64,000 bases of DNA from Luidia sarsii (GCA_949987565.1 OX465104.1:8955313-9019312), one strand, 5' to 3'; positions 1-11,692 are shown, numbered from the stretch's first letter. Notes: generated from the letters alone by a model not told the origin. Made by a program: numbers and translations.

Positions 1-331
1 GTGTGACTTAATCAAAGCGAATCGCCCACCTGTCTAAATTCCACTTCAGGAAATCCCACGCGTAACTTACACACGAGTCGGCGGTTTCTTCCCACCTCTG
101 CCCGACCGATTCTCCAACTTTTTTTTTCCTTTGAGAAAGTTTATGGATCGAAGCATCAGACCTGCGGCTTCATTTATAAATACTGCATGGCGGCAAACCC
201 AACCGAACTAAGAGGGACATTGCAGCACTGAATATCACAGCATTTGATATCGAAGATTGTGGCAATATTTCTTGATCGTCACAACCGTTGATCGTCGCTA
301 CACCGTTGATCGTAGACCCTTGTGAAGTCCG
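1..331. other. unassigned intergenic sequence
   Basis: Mixed-composition sequence with a short T-run near 120. I recognise no gene or repeat here. Confidence 0.4.
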
Positions 332-505
332 ATAAGACTTGAAGGTTTGCATGGTGGAAATGCTAACTGAAAGGTTTGCGGTGACACCATGTAGCACTTC
401 TCTTTCGAGAAGTAGTCTGGCTCTGACAAAGAGCCAGTAACTCGACGTTTCGGGCAGTGTGTACTCTGCCCGTCGCCAGTCTCTGAATTACCGGCTCTTG
501 GGAAT
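332..505 (+). repeat. family A foldback/MITE-like element
   Basis: The copy starts with AAGACTTGAAGGTTTGCATG, followed by a second GGTTTGCGGTGACACCATG module, a GGCTCTGACAAAGAGCC hairpin and the core CTCGACGTTTCGGGCAG. The same ordered modules recur, in either orientation and often truncated, near 8880, 19893, 20580, 22329, 29660, 36474, 37150 and 39997-41470. No coding capacity is visible. A non-autonomous DNA element is the best fit; its superfamily is unknown. Confidence 0.7.
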
Positions 506-594
506 TCTGTCCGTGGTTCGATTTTTTTTTCATAAAAAAAAATAGTTTCCCTCTCCCATGCTCTGCGTGCCGTGTCCCAGACGCCAAACGTGGG

Positions 595-660
595 TAGACC
601 CTTTGCTAATGCCCGGCTCGGGTTTTGGCTCAGTCCTCGGCCTCGGCGCACCAAACCTGA
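595..660. repeat. GC-rich fragment resembling foldback family G
   Basis: Contains CCCGGCTCGGG and GGCTCAG words like the terminal arms of the foldback elements at 11436 and 55530. Only a short weak match, so the assignment is tentative. Confidence 0.3.
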
Positions 661-667
661 ACAATAA

Positions 668-1560
668 ATGATGTGGGTTTATCGGTGAATTTGACAGGCC
701 GCTTTCAGGACTGGGAAGCAGGAGTTCGAATCCCACCCGAGCTGACTGTATTTGTTTTTGTTTTATTTCTGCAGGCAATCGGGCGAAGCACTGAGCACTA
801 CAGCGTTTAATTACACGCCGTGGGGGAGAAAGCCCTTCTAGAAGGTCGTTTTCTGGACTAGGAAGCAGGAGTTCGAATCCCGCCCGAGCTGCCTGTATTG
901 GTTTTTGTTTTATTTCAGCAGGCAATCGGGCAAAGCACTGAGCACTACAGTGTTTAATTACACGCCGTAGGGGAGAGCTCTTCCAGAAGGTCGTTTTCTG
1001 GACTAGGAAGCAGGAGTTCGAATCCAGCCCGAGCTGACTGTATTTGTTTTTGTTTTATTTCTGCAGGCAATCGGGCGAAGCACTGAGCACTACAGTGTTT
1101 AATTACACGCCGTAGGGGATCGGAGAGCCCTTCCAGAAGGTCGTTTTCTGGACTAGGAAGCAGGAGTTCGAATCCCGCCCGAGCTGACTGTATTTGTTTT
1201 TGTTTTATTTCAGCAGGCAATCGGGCAAAGCACTGAGCACTACAGTGTTTAATTACACGCCGTAGGGGAGAGCTCTTCCAGAAGGTCGTTTTCTGGACTA
1301 GGAAGCAGGAGTTCGAATCCCGCCCGAGCTGCCTGTATTGGTTTTTGTTTTATTTCAGCAGGCAATCGGGCAAAGCACTGAGCATACAGTGTTTAATTAC
1401 ACGCCGTGGGGGATCGGACAGCCCTTCCAGAAGGTCTTTTTTCTGGACTTGGAAGCAGAAGTTCGAATCCCGCCCGAGCTTACCTTTTTCGGGCGAGGCA
1501 CCGAGCATAATAGTGTGTAATTACACGCCGTATAGGGGGAACCCTCCTTGAAGTTCGCTT
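668..1560 (+). repeat. six-copy tandem array of a tRNA-like SINE module
   Basis: The phrase GGAAGCAGGAGTTCGAATCC, a pol III box-B-like motif, recurs with its GAAG at 715, 862, 1007, 1157, 1302 and 1452. The spacings are 147, 145, 150, 145 and 150 bp. Each unit continues with a T-rich linker, GGCAATCGGGCRAAGCACTG and TTTAATTACACGCCG. The box-B half resembles the SINE at 8048-8290, which also ends in GCACTGAGCAC. The box-A half is missing, so the units are unlikely to be independent pol III genes. Tandem amplification of a SINE 3' half is the simplest reading. Confidence 0.8.
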
Positions 1561-1654
1561 TCTGGTACTGGTGCAGTCCAGAGGAATCCTCACCTCGAAA
1601 GTGCAGCCAGGAAGCTTGCTCCTTCTTTTAATGCCTGTTCCTTGAAAACATCAA

Positions 1655-1745
1655 GACAATTGTAACCGCTCACTGACCGGAATGACTAAAATGCAAACTT
1701 CTGAAGGTTAGAGGGCCGTCGACGTTTCGATCCGAGCAGGACCTG
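1655..1745 (+). repeat. family B repeat fragment
   Basis: Carries CACTGACCGGAATGACTAAA followed by GACGTTTCGATCCGAGCAGG. The family B consensus is CTGACTAAAATGACCAAAAT, then GGGCCTGACGTTTCGATCCT, then AGCAGGACCTTTCTCAAAGG. Other copies are near 18420, 22280, 23855, 30005, 30700, 31785 and, as a tandem array, 59520. Confidence 0.65.
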
Positions 1746-3147
1746 TCCCCCTCCCCCCCCAAAAAAAATTAAAAATAATAATAAATGCAGAGTGACGATG
1801 TCGTCGTCGATCTGCCTCGAATACCACTCGAGTTCGTAGCGGGTGTCAGGCAGATAAAAATGAAGACGATGCCCCTATCCCGAGCCCAAGCCTTCCATTT
1901 CCTATAACAAAAAGGGGGCAGGGGTTGTCATCGGCGCACAGTTCGGCTCGGGCCTTCTCCGTCAACAGCTCGCTGGGGGGGGGGGGAACAGAAAGAAAGG
2001 AGCGGGCCGCTCAATCACCGCGATGGCGACCGTACCACCACCAATCCGTACCCGACCGAGGTGTGGATATGCGGCGACGGCCGATGCTTCGTAAACCACT
2101 CCCCGCCGCAACGTGCCGTGCCGTGCCGTGCCGTGCGGTGCCGGGCGAAGACCCACTCGCTTAACATCAACAAAACAGAAGGATAAGCACGATTAGAGAA
2201 AAGGGACGTAATATAACCGTGTGTTATATGCAACTAACGAATGAAGATACTTGGAGACAACGTTGTACTTGGAGTGATGTGGTTCATTCAGCTGGATACG
2301 ATGTATGTCTGATTCTCCATTCAGCAGGGTTGATATACATTTTATTAACATTCCAAACGTGCAAATATCACAGGAGTTTCCTGCCTTATTAGGAATTGCT
2401 TAACAGTCACTTGCATTATTCGTAGACAATCAAAGGATGTGTTTGGTTCACTATTGGTCTTGGGCAGGGCTAGACAAATGAGTAAAGGTGGCTTTCCGTG
2501 AACTGACTCACTGTGGCCAAGTTCCGGTCCAGCCCAGTGTCCGCATTCCTCGGACAAGTCTCACTTCTAGGAAAGAGGTCTTGCCCCTTCAAGGCCAACT
2601 CAGCACAGTTACGCATACGGTACATGTATACACAAGCATGGTGTTTTATCATGGTGATAGTAAGCAAAGAAATCCCACACCAAACAACCTCGCTCTCTCC
2701 TCCCGTAAATGCGACTCGTTGGGACGAACATATAAACAACAAGGACAGCCCCCACAGCATGCATGGTGAGCAGTGTGTAGGAGTGGGCGAGGAATATAAT
2801 AAAAACCGGTCCCTCACTCACTCAGCGATGCAAACAGCCCGTAGTTACTTTAATTTCGTTTGATTCATGGTCCTTTAACGCCGACTGCATCTGACAAATA
2901 AATGGGGAAAATATCAGCGGGTTCTTCCCGCCCCCTCCTCCCCATCCCCTTCCCTCCAAATTCCAGCCGGTGAATTTTTTCTTGGGTCTTTTTGTTGATT
3001 TCTCTGAGTTATTTCTGTCAAGCCGTCGTCCGTCAACGACTGTGCTGTGTAATCGAAGTGGAAAGCCTCGGATGATTACTGTGGGACTTTTACTGCTTCT
3101 TCTTTTGCAATCTCGAGGTATATACAGGATGATTTTTTCTTCTCTCT
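1746..3147. other. unassigned sequence with small low-complexity islands
   Basis: Contains a C-run followed by A8 near 1755, a G11 run near 1976, and five GTGCC pentamers at 2113-2143. I find no recognisable gene. The frames reported here are short and unlike known proteins. Confidence 0.4.
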
Positions 3148-3199
3148 TTTTTTTTTTTTTTTTTTTACCTCAGCGGCCTCGAATGGAGGTGGATATGTA

Positions 3200-3239
<40 letters not shown>
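3148..3239 (+). repeat. poly-T run and (GT)n microsatellite
   Basis: A T-run at about 3148-3167 is followed by about 17 GT dinucleotides at 3203-3237. Confidence 0.9.
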
Positions 3240-3365
3240 GGCTGATGGTAAAAGCCAGGCATTTCGAGTTTTGGCGTTCCTTCTCTGGCTTCCGTAATGT
3301 GATTAAGGATTCATGGGTGTTTAGGTGCAATCGAAAGGACCCTCTCGGGTTTGCCTCCAATCTTG

Positions 3366-4070
3366 CCCCCCCCCCTCCACAACTCACTCTTTTCTCTTCG
3401 TCTCCCTCTCTCTCTTTCCCCTTCTTCCTCTCTCTCTTTCACCTTCTTCTTCTCTCTCTTTCCACTCCCCCCCTCTCTTCCCCTTCTGCCTCTCTTTCTT
3501 TCCCCTTCTCTCTATCTCTCTTTCCCCTTCTCCCTATCTCTCTCTTTCCCCTTCTCCCCCCTCTCTCTGTCCCCTTCTTCCTCTCTCTCTTTCCCCTTCT
3601 CCCTCTCTCTTTCTCATTCTCCCTCCCTCTCTCTTTCTCCTTCTCTCTCCCTCTCCCCTCTCTCCCTTTCTCCCACTCTGCGTGGATTTGCGCCTTCTTC
3701 GCTTCCATCTCTGTCTCCTCCATCTCTTTGTCTACCCCTCTCACCCGCTCTTGGTCTCTACTCTCTATCCCCCTCTTTCCTCTCCTTTTCTCTCCATCTA
3801 TTTCCTCTATCTCTCCCCTCTCCCTTCTCCATGTTCCCTCTCTTCTCTCTCTTCCTCTTTTCCCTCTACTCTCTCTCTCTCTCTCCACTCTCTTCCCTCT
3901 ACCTCCCCTCTCTCGCTTTCTTCCTCTCTTCCCTCTATCTCCCTTTTCTCTCTCACCCTCTTTCTCACCCCCTCTCTCTGTCTCTCTCCCCTATCGTTCT
4001 CTAGGCCACTTTCTCCCTCCTCCTCTCTCCCCCTTCCTCTCTCCCTCCCCCTTTCACGCACCCCTCTCGT
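3366..4070 (+). repeat. polypyrimidine (CT-rich) block
   Basis: Nearly uninterrupted C/T over about 700 bp, mostly CTCTCTCTTTCCCCTTCT variants. Apparent Ser/Leu/Pro-rich frames on + and Arg/Glu-rich frames on - are artefacts of this composition. Confidence 0.9.
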
Positions 4071-5689
4071 TTTGGCTCGTAAATATGTCACACACGGAAA
4101 CAGGCTTCTTCATCCCTCACCCGTTGGTGCCGCGGAAAAGCCACGAGATATGGATCTCTCACCTCTCAAAATGCCGCTGTTCGGGTAGAAACACCGAACG
4201 CGGCGGAAATGACAACATTTTGTATTCGGAGACGTGATGAACGGCATACAATAATATGACGGTGTAATGGCCTGGTCTTGTCATGTTTGGGAGTGCATCC
4301 GCGGGGCTTGGCACATACGCGTCTGTATTTGTCTGTGGATTGTTTCCCCCTTGCATCATTGGGTAAATTATCCAAACAAGAGCTTAACCCGGGTTTGACC
4401 GGGACTAGGCTGGCAAACATGATGCAAGTTCATAGAAGGAATCATTATGTACTAAAGAAAAATAAGGAAAAGGTTTCACCCGTGACGTAATTATTTCGGG
4501 GTCCAAGGTAACATGCTTTTCGGAACTGGGTATGTTAGTTAACTTTTGTTCTTTCACAGAGAGTGGTGTAGGATATTTTCTTTTTCCGGCGCACTTTAGG
4601 AATGGAATAGTCAGGTCCCCCTGTGCCATTTTCACCCATTGTGAGCGATGTATTATTCCTGGACGTCTCTCATTGTGCGTACCCCGTATAGAAACATCCA
4701 GCGCCGTCTGACGTCGACAAAACAAGTGCACCAAGCAAAGGACATTATTTTCGAATGCTTTAATCAAAGTCGACAGCGTGCCTTTCATAGCACAGAAGCG
4801 CAGAAGCCCTTGCCAGTTATTCCACACTGTCTCACATAATTATAATCCACGGTGTGTTTCTGTATTGTAGTCTGATGTTATTTGGCTGAATATCGCATGG
4901 CGTGCCCCTGGGCCAAGTTCGCTATTTTCTGTTATTACATTTTGCCTTTGGGCTATGGAGCAATTATTCACACGACCTTAAGATTGTTATCGTCCCATTC
5001 ACGGGCGTGCTTGTGTGTCGTGCGTAGGGTGGGGAGTGGAGATTGTACCCTCGGACGTGACGGGGTTAGGGGGGTTTGATTTCACCAAAGGGCCCCTAAA
5101 AGTTAGATTGGGCTTAGGCCTATAGTTGTTGAGCTAATCAATTTGGCAGCACTTACATGCATTGCGACATACCGTTTCTCTCAGCGATCAGTAGATTTTG
5201 CATGGAACTGTAGCCATTTGGAATCTTCAAGTTGCTTACCCTCAGTGGCTTGTTTACAGCAAGAATGGCTTCGAGCAGTTGCGATGTTTTGTTCTTGTTG
5301 TAGAAGACAGCCCAGCCATAGCCATAGACGGATCCAATTTGAGGCTGTGGCTCACAGGTCACGGCATAGCGACTTAAGGGGCGTGTTCAGTGAAAATATA
5401 AAAACCAGTCCTCCTTAAGACGCACAAACTCCTCTAGACCGGAACTCGGTCTCCAAGGCCAGAGACCGCGGGGCTTACTTGGGATATGTCTTTCCGGTCG
5501 ACCCCCTAAAAATAGATTCATCAGGGAGGGTTTAGGAACGGAGGGCCTAGGATCATAGATTGTCAGCATAGTGTTCCGCGGAATTACTGGTTCTTTTCTC
5601 GGTGTAACAGCAGTGAATGAATTTCAAACATAGTAAAAGAAAGTTGACCGTGGAATCTTAAGCAGTTTGAATTTAAAGTTAAAATGTCA
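4071..5689. other. unassigned sequence
   Basis: Average composition with no low-complexity block. I recognise no gene, RNA or repeat family. Confidence 0.4.
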
Positions 5690-6115
5690 AAGTGGTAAAA
5701 TGGCAACTTTCAAAATTAAATATAACCCTGGAGATATACGGTAGTAAATGGTTGAATTGATTCTGATTGGCACCCCCACCCCGGCAAAGACTAGCTGACT
5801 ATTAGGGAAGGCCACCATCTAAGGCCTGGATAGCATAGATGAACTTGAGCACTGGTACGTTTTTCCAGAGGTCTCGGGTTCAAGACCCGGTCCAGTCAAA
5901 AGTTTTTTTTGCTAATTTTTCAATTTGTTAAAAAGTTCCCAGTAAGTTTTTCCTTTGTTGAAAAATAAAATGTGGCAAAATGGAATTTTTCAAAATTGTT
6001 CAATTAATTAAGTTGAAATTGGCAAAGAATTAGTAAAAGGGAATGTGGTAAGAGCGCTGGCACGTCATGCCAGAGGTGTCAGGTGCAAGTCCCGGTCCTG
6101 TCCAGTTTTCTTTCC
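5690..6115 (+). repeat. two diverged tandem copies of SINE family F
   Basis: Two tRNA-like heads lie at 5823-5897 and 6045-6104. Each has a CTGG...CCAG anticodon-like stem and a box-B-like segment (GGGTTCAAGACCCGG and GGTGCAAGTCCCGG). The sequence before each head is also similar (TGGTAAAATGGCAACTTTC versus TGGCAAAATGGAATTTTTC), suggesting a duplication of roughly 220-300 bp. In the better-preserved second copy the anticodon-like loop lacks the T expected at position 33, so these are not functional tRNAs. Related heads are at 23705, 34752 (minus) and 39355 (minus fragment). Confidence 0.65.
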
Positions 6116-8047
6116 AATTTTGGTGATTTAACATAAGCCGAGACAGGCAACAACATCCCTTACGAACGGAGCCAGTCTATTTTTTTTCCTCCGGACGGCT
6201 TTTTGTGCAGGGGACATGATATCCTGGCACACCGTTTTTTTTTTGTAAATCGGGCGCCTATTGAATGAAAGTTTAGACAATGCTTGCTGTCTGGCTAGCC
6301 TATGCCGTTATACGATCTACAGCGCTCTGTGCGGGATCGTATGGGTTTGCGATGAAACAGCGCGTGATCTTGCGTGAACTCATAGGTCCCTGTTGTTTCC
6401 CCCGAGTGCCTGAACATCTTCAAGTAACACGCACACATCTACCTGAATCTGTATCCTTGTGGAGACATTGCTTTGTTCTCGTGCAGTATACAACCGCGTG
6501 AGAAACTATGTTTTAAAGACATGCTCCCATTTCAACCACATTCACTTTCCTGGGTAGAAATTTGGACCGTATGTCCCTTATTATATAACGCTTCAATTTG
6601 CGACGGATTCTTACCAATCACAATTTTCCTATTTTTGAGTAATTTCCAAATACCAGTTTCGTGAAAACCTCGTGGGGACCTATACACCTTTACAATTTCC
6701 CTTGTGGAGACCCGTTCAACCTATTGGACTAGGTCTCCGCAAGGCACTAGATTCGCGCCCACACACACGATACGTGACTGTACTTTGTGACACGACCCTG
6801 CTCATTTCGCTTCTCAGTTAACGAAGCACCTCATGCACAGTGCACTCATTAATTGTTCAAAATTCGTCATTGCGCCCTTTTACTTCTTGAAGCGACCCCT
6901 TTGTGTGCGTGTGAGGAAGGCGGAGTGAGAGGGGAGGCGCCCGCTGCTTATAATTGTCCAATTTCGTTGCGAGACCGTGGTCACTCGGCTGGCGCGTTTG
7001 CCGCGCAAATTTAATAGTCGTGCACAGAACGAAGGTGGCGTGTCCTGCATGCCTCGCACACTAAGAAACCTCCTTTTCTGCCACCGCGTTGCTGTTGGTA
7101 ATTCGTGCTAATGATTCGGACGTGCGTGTGGTGTATATGTGGCACCAAGCCCTGTGTGCGAAGATATATAGCCTATGAAGTTTCTGTTTCGCCAGCAACA
7201 ATATTATTCATTCCAATCGTCTACCGTTCAAGATCCAGGAAATTCGTCTTTCATGTTTTCTGGAGAAAATTATACTCGCATTGTACTGGCATAATAATGT
7301 GGGGAAAGGTTATTATTTTGTTTGTTCTGTATTTAATTACCGTCCTTTGTGTCATTATGAATGTGACATTCATTGTGGAGTGATGATATCGCAAATGGGT
7401 TGCTAAATTTCAACCATTACTGTACAGACAACAGTACCTTTTAATTTGGCTGATCATTACTTCTGATATGCAAAAAGGTGTATGCTTCTTGAATGGACCC
7501 AAATACTGCATAATGAATCTGTACAGATTCCAATATTATACAGTATATTATCTGAAGATAAAGTCTAATGTGCTCAAATTGCTGTTCAGCAGTTGACGTG
7601 TGTGAAATGTTAATGGGTGTTTGTGAAACCAAAATAATCGTCTAATCACTTGCATTGTGTGTAATAAAACAACCGTGTCATGCCAGTATATGGAGATTTC
7701 GATGGGAATGTAAAAATTGCTTTTGTGATAACAATTTGATACCGAAACAGAATTCAGTGGTCCACCGAGGTTCCCAAATTGGATCTACTTTTCTTTTTCG
7801 GACAAAATAAACGATACCCAAAACGCATGCACCGAACGCAAGCCCTGCTAGGCACGTTTTCGTCTACTGGAACAACAGACCTATAGAATTGGGTATACCA
7901 AACCCGCCGCTTCTCAGCTCACTAGTACTATTAAGCGTTGGGCGTGTCTTGTCTCTTTAACGTGAATTCTAATACATGTACATGTACATGAATATCAATT
8001 TGGACGCAGAAGTCGAACGGTCGGTGCTTTAATTCAATGAGATTTTT
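6116..8047. other. unassigned sequence
   Basis: No recognisable gene. AT-rich between about 7180 and 7760. A nested ATGTAC palindrome (ACATGTACATGTACATG) lies at about 7974-7990. Confidence 0.4.
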
Positions 8048-8295
8048 CCCTTAATACTCGACGCGATAAACACTGAGTGCTCAGTGCTTTTCCCGGTGCC
8101 TGATGACAAATATTTCAGGCAGCTCGGGCGGGATTTGAACCCGCGATTTCTAGTATACGGAAGTCTTAACCACTGGACCACCGAGCTGGTCAAAGTCGTG
8201 TGGTGGATTCTAACCGAGCTGCCTGAAATATATATTTTTTTTATCAGGCACCGGGCAAAACACTGAGCACTCAGTGTTGATCACGTCGAGTAAGC
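8048..8295 (-). repeat. inverted pair of tRNA-derived SINE copies
   Basis: The minus-strand head is 8121-8187. Its acceptor arms AGCTCGG/CCGAGCT pair 7 of 7 and its T-arm GCGGG-TTCAAAT-CCCGC pairs 5 of 5. The head is 67 nt: the anticodon plus variable region is 18 nt instead of about 23, so it is a SINE head or tRNA pseudogene. It is followed on the minus strand by a GCCTGAAATATTTG linker and GCACTGAGCACTCAGTG. A second, + strand copy lacking the head starts at about 8213 and repeats the same tail, giving an imperfect palindrome. Confidence 0.75.
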
Positions 8296-8299
8296 ACAA

Positions 8300-8590
8300 A
8301 ACCTCATTGAATTACATTTTCCTCGACGCAAAACATCATGTTGTATCCGTGGTTGGAGCTTTCGTCTTCGGTGCAGGAGGTTGCTGGTTCCGATCCCACT
8401 CAGACCAGACGCTGGGTAAACTCTCTCTCTCTCTGTCCACCCAGCTGCGAATGGGTACCTGGCAGGCTCTCTTTAGAGCCAGGGGAAGGTTGAAAGGAAC
8501 CGGCTACCCTACCTGAACATGCCATGGCCTTGTAAATGTGCCTCACTAATAAGGCACATCCCTTACGCTATACTGATTGTATGTGACATC
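8300..8590 (+). repeat. second tRNA-derived SINE with shared 3' domain
   Basis: A box-B-like GGTTCCGATCCCACTC at about 8386 is followed by a CT microsatellite, GCGAATGGGTACCTGGCAGG and TAATAAGGCACATCCCTTA. The preceding segment CATTGAATTACATTTTCCTC recurs at 20976 beside another SINE. This layout fits a tRNA-derived SINE with a conserved central domain. Confidence 0.55.
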
Positions 8591-8879
8591 ATTTACCGTG
8601 ACTTTAGCATATCGTTCATGGAAAGCAATTCAGCCTTGGCCTTTATTATGACGCAGGATGTTCACGGTCAAATAAACAAGAAAAGTGGTCGTTCATTGTG
8701 TTGTTATTTGATTTTAGACAGTTGGTACCGAAAGCATGTAATGAATGCAGTGACGCCAATCAGTGACGCCACGAATGGTTAGGATGTATATAGGGGACTA
8801 GGTTACGAGAAGGCAGCCCGTTGGCCCATGCGTGCTGCACGCAAAGCATGCATGACCACCAGGGGTTGACGTTGATTGT
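8591..8879. other. unassigned sequence
   Basis: No gene or repeat recognised. Confidence 0.35.
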
Positions 8880-9050
8880 GAGTGGAAAGTTTGCGGGGAC
8901 ACCGTGTAAGTAAACTCTTTCGAGATGGAGTGTGGCTCTGGAAAGTTACCGCCTCTTTGCGGAGCCCACACTCAAAAGAGACGACATACATGGTGTCACC
9001 TCAAACTTTCGAATCTGTACATCCACCATGCAAACCCTTAAATCTTATTC
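8880..9050. repeat. family A foldback copy
   Basis: Both arms are visible: AGTTTGCGGGGACACCGTG on the left and ATGGTGTCACCTCAAACTTT on the right. The outer module ACCATGCAAACCCTTAAATC matches the reverse complement of the start of the copy at 332. Confidence 0.7.
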
Positions 9051-9689
9051 GACATTGATTGAAATTGTTTCGTCAACCGAGATCCCTATGCCATAGAACT
9101 ATGTCCGCAAATAATACATTCTTTTCTATTGACAATTATACCATCTTTGAATTAGTGGTAAGTATTTTAGGTATTTTCTATCTAAAGCAGGATTATATGC
9201 CTGCTCAATAATAATGTCATACCCATTTTGTCCCGTCACGCAATACGAAGCCATTCGTTCAGAGGATGGGTAATCTTAGATAACTCGAGAGCAGCGAAAC
9301 AGCTGCGAATGCCGCGGAACGAAAATGCCCAGCAATTTGGCAATCCGTTACACCCAGTTGATCCATGATTTTCGTTTTATCCAGCGCAGCGAAAGTCCTT
9401 TGGGAGAATGCCTCCTATCGATTGTACACCCATGGTTTTACTCACTTCCTTGCCTTGCTATGGCCGGAGGGGTTGCCCGCAGTGCATCGGTTCTTGTTCC
9501 CCGCCTTTCGCTCGAAGCTTTCGCCATCTGCACGACGCGCTCTCTTGCCTCTCTACAACCTCCGGGAGTCCTTCAACAACTCTTACAGTAAAATGATTAC
9601 CGAGAGGAAGTCAGAACGAAGAAAGGGAAATGAGACAAGTAAATTCCTTACACCGAGGCCGGTCGTGTCTTGGTATCCTGTAATTAAAG
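9051..9689. other. unassigned sequence
   Basis: No gene recognised. The open frame over 9365-9600 is only the non-repetitive lead into the pyrimidine tract frame. Confidence 0.4.
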
Positions 9690-10318
9690 TCGCCCACCCA
9701 TCTCTCTCCTTTATTTCTATCTCTCCCCTCTCTCTGTCCCCCTCTCCCTCCCTCTCTCTGTCTCCATCTCTCTGTCTCCCTCTTCTTCCCTCTCTCTTCT
9801 TCTCTCCTTTCCTCTCTCCAGCCGTCTCTCTGTCTCTCCGCCCCCCTCTTTGCTTCTCTCTCCCCCTCCGTCTGTCTATCTCTCTTCGTCTCTCTCCCTC
9901 TTTTTGTCCCCCCCCCCTCTCTATCGCTCTCCCCTCTCTTCGTCTGATGCCGTGCGTCTCCCTCTCTCCCTCCCTCTGTCTCGCTTTCTCCCCTCCCACT
10001 CTCTCCTCCCTCCACATGTCTGTCTGTCTGTCTCTCCCGGCCTTGCTGTCTGTTTGTATGTCTCTCCCTGCCTTTCTGTCTGTTTGTATGTCTCTCCCTG
10101 CCTTTTTGTCTGTCTCTCCCTGCCTTTCTATGTCTCTCCCTGTATTTCTGTCTGTGTCTCCCTGCCTTTCTATCTGTGTCTCCCTGTCTTTCTTTCTGTC
10201 TGTCTGCCTGCCTTTCTCCGTCTCTCCCGGCCTTTCTCTGTCTCTCCCTGCCTCTCTCTCTCTCCCTCCCTCCCTCGCTCTCTCTCCCTCCCTCGCTCTC
10301 TCCCCCTCCCTCCCACTA
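9690..10318 (+). repeat. CT-rich / (TGTC)-rich block
   Basis: Starts as C/T-only sequence. From about 10015 to 10260 it becomes a degenerate array of CTGTCTGT and CTCTCCCTGCCTTTCT units. Confidence 0.9.
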
Positions 10319-10882
10319 CGTATGTCCATTGTCCACGAACGAGAACGAGGCACGGACCGGAGATGGTATACGTGACGGGAGGCGGGTAGTGTCGGAAGGA
10401 CGAGGGGGGGGGGACCGGTCCGCCAAGGTCAGCGCGGACGAGAAGAAGGTGCCGCACACGATCTTTCCATCGAGGTCGCGTGCGGAACAACCCACTCCCA
10501 TCTCCCGCCTGTGATGGGATGCCAATCTCTTGACGGGAAAACATTTTTTTTCTTGAGAGGGAGAGAGTTGCTTTTTATTTCTTCTTCGAAACTCGCTCTT
10601 AGTGATTGCTCCGTTTTGGGTGGAAATGGCGTTAATCAGAGTAAGTGGGTGTGCGTGCCGACCGGCCGTGAGTTAACGTGGACGTTTTGGGCGCCTGTTC
10701 CTGTTGCTCCCACGCAAACATACACACACTTTGCTTCCCCATTTCATTAAGTTCTTTTTTTTTCTTTTTGGGGGTTCTGATTGCGTGCATTGTGACTCAC
10801 TTTTTGACTTCCGTTTGTGTCTGTTATAACTCTGGCCACGTCGGCACTTGCCTGCTCCTGTGCGTATACGGTCCCGAGGCAT
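10319..10882. other. unassigned sequence
   Basis: Mixed composition with short G- and T-runs. No gene recognised. Confidence 0.4.
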
Positions 10883-10906
10883 TGACGTCACCGGGCCGCC
10901 ATCTTG
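10883..10906 (+). promoter_or_regulatory. candidate CRE plus YY1-type site
   Basis: A perfect CRE (TGACGTCA) lies at 10883-10890. Five bases downstream, GCCGCCATCTT at 10896-10906 is the reverse complement of the YY1 consensus AAGATGGCGGC. Such pairs occur in animal TATA-less promoters. No convincing coding exon follows: the ATG at 10919 opens only a short frame. Function is inference. Confidence 0.35.
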
Positions 10907-11279
10907 AGACAATGGGAAAGTTATCAAAGAATCCATGCATCGGGCTCTTCGTCTCCGTCTCCGTCTGGCAAAGCCTGAAAATCCAGGTTGTGGTTTGCCG
11001 CCGAATTTGAAAGGTTTGTTGGCTTGATAGGTACGGAGTATTCACCAAGAGACTTGGGCCAAACGCTCGTTTCTATAGACGCTTGTGACATTATAACGCT
11101 TTGCACCTCCCGCACAGGACACGCACTGTATACCGCAATTTACCACAGTGCCGACAGGGGTGTAGGCTCACATACCACAGGTCACCACAAAAACCCCGCT
11201 GTGGAATGTCCTGGTGCATGGCCCTTATCCTCCCACAGGAAAAAACGTGTGGTTAATTGCTGATTCAATGCCGGTTAGG

Positions 11280-11330
11280 GAAACACGACCGAAGCATGAG
11301 CCCGAGCCTAAGCCTTCATTTCGTAGGCGA
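11280..11330 (-). repeat. family G foldback arm
   Basis: GAGCCCGAGCCTAAGCCTTC followed by ATTTCGTA matches the terminal arm of the element at 55530-55757. No partner arm is adjacent. Confidence 0.45.
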
Positions 11331-11398
11331 CCACGGCGTGTCTTTGCGCCGCCTATGGGATTGGGCGAAAAAGGGTCGACGGGGGCGCCCTGCAGGCA

Positions 11399-11406
11399 TG
11401 ACGTCA
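11399..11406 (+). promoter_or_regulatory. CRE octamer
   Basis: Perfect TGACGTCA inside the longer palindrome GCATGACGTCATGTGC. It is the second of three CREs within 950 bp. Confidence 0.35.
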
Positions 11407-11435
11407 TGTGCAGTTGGTCTGAACCTCTTTATGGG

Positions 11436-11692
11436 TTCATGGCCCTTTTCCAAAACCCGGCTTAGGCTCAGGCTCAGGCTTTGTCTCCAGTTCTTCCATC
11501 CATGTGTAAGTACAAGGCATGACAATGGGAGGCCTTTGGCTTCGTTTTTTAATGTTATACTGCGTTTTGAAAAAAAAATCCAAAGCTACCACCTCAACAA
11601 AGAACTCCAATCTCTGTTATCTGTGATAACAGAGACGAAGTTTGAGCCGAAGCACAAGCCGGGTTTGGGGAAAGGGCCCTTGTGTTGGGCTC
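11436..11692. repeat. foldback element with about 50-bp inverted arms (family G-like)
   Basis: The left arm has GGCCCTTTTCCAAAACCCGG then CTTAGGCTCAGG and TTTGTCTCC. The right arm has GAGACGAAGTTTGAGCC then AAGCCGGGTTTGGGGAAAGG. The arms are imperfect reverse complements around a centre of about 150 bp that contains no coding frame. Confidence 0.65.

Noticed and set aside
8121..8187. Functional tRNA gene on the minus strand
   Set aside because: Acceptor and T arms pair perfectly, but the head is 67 nt with a shortened anticodon/variable region and sits in a SINE with a conserved tail.
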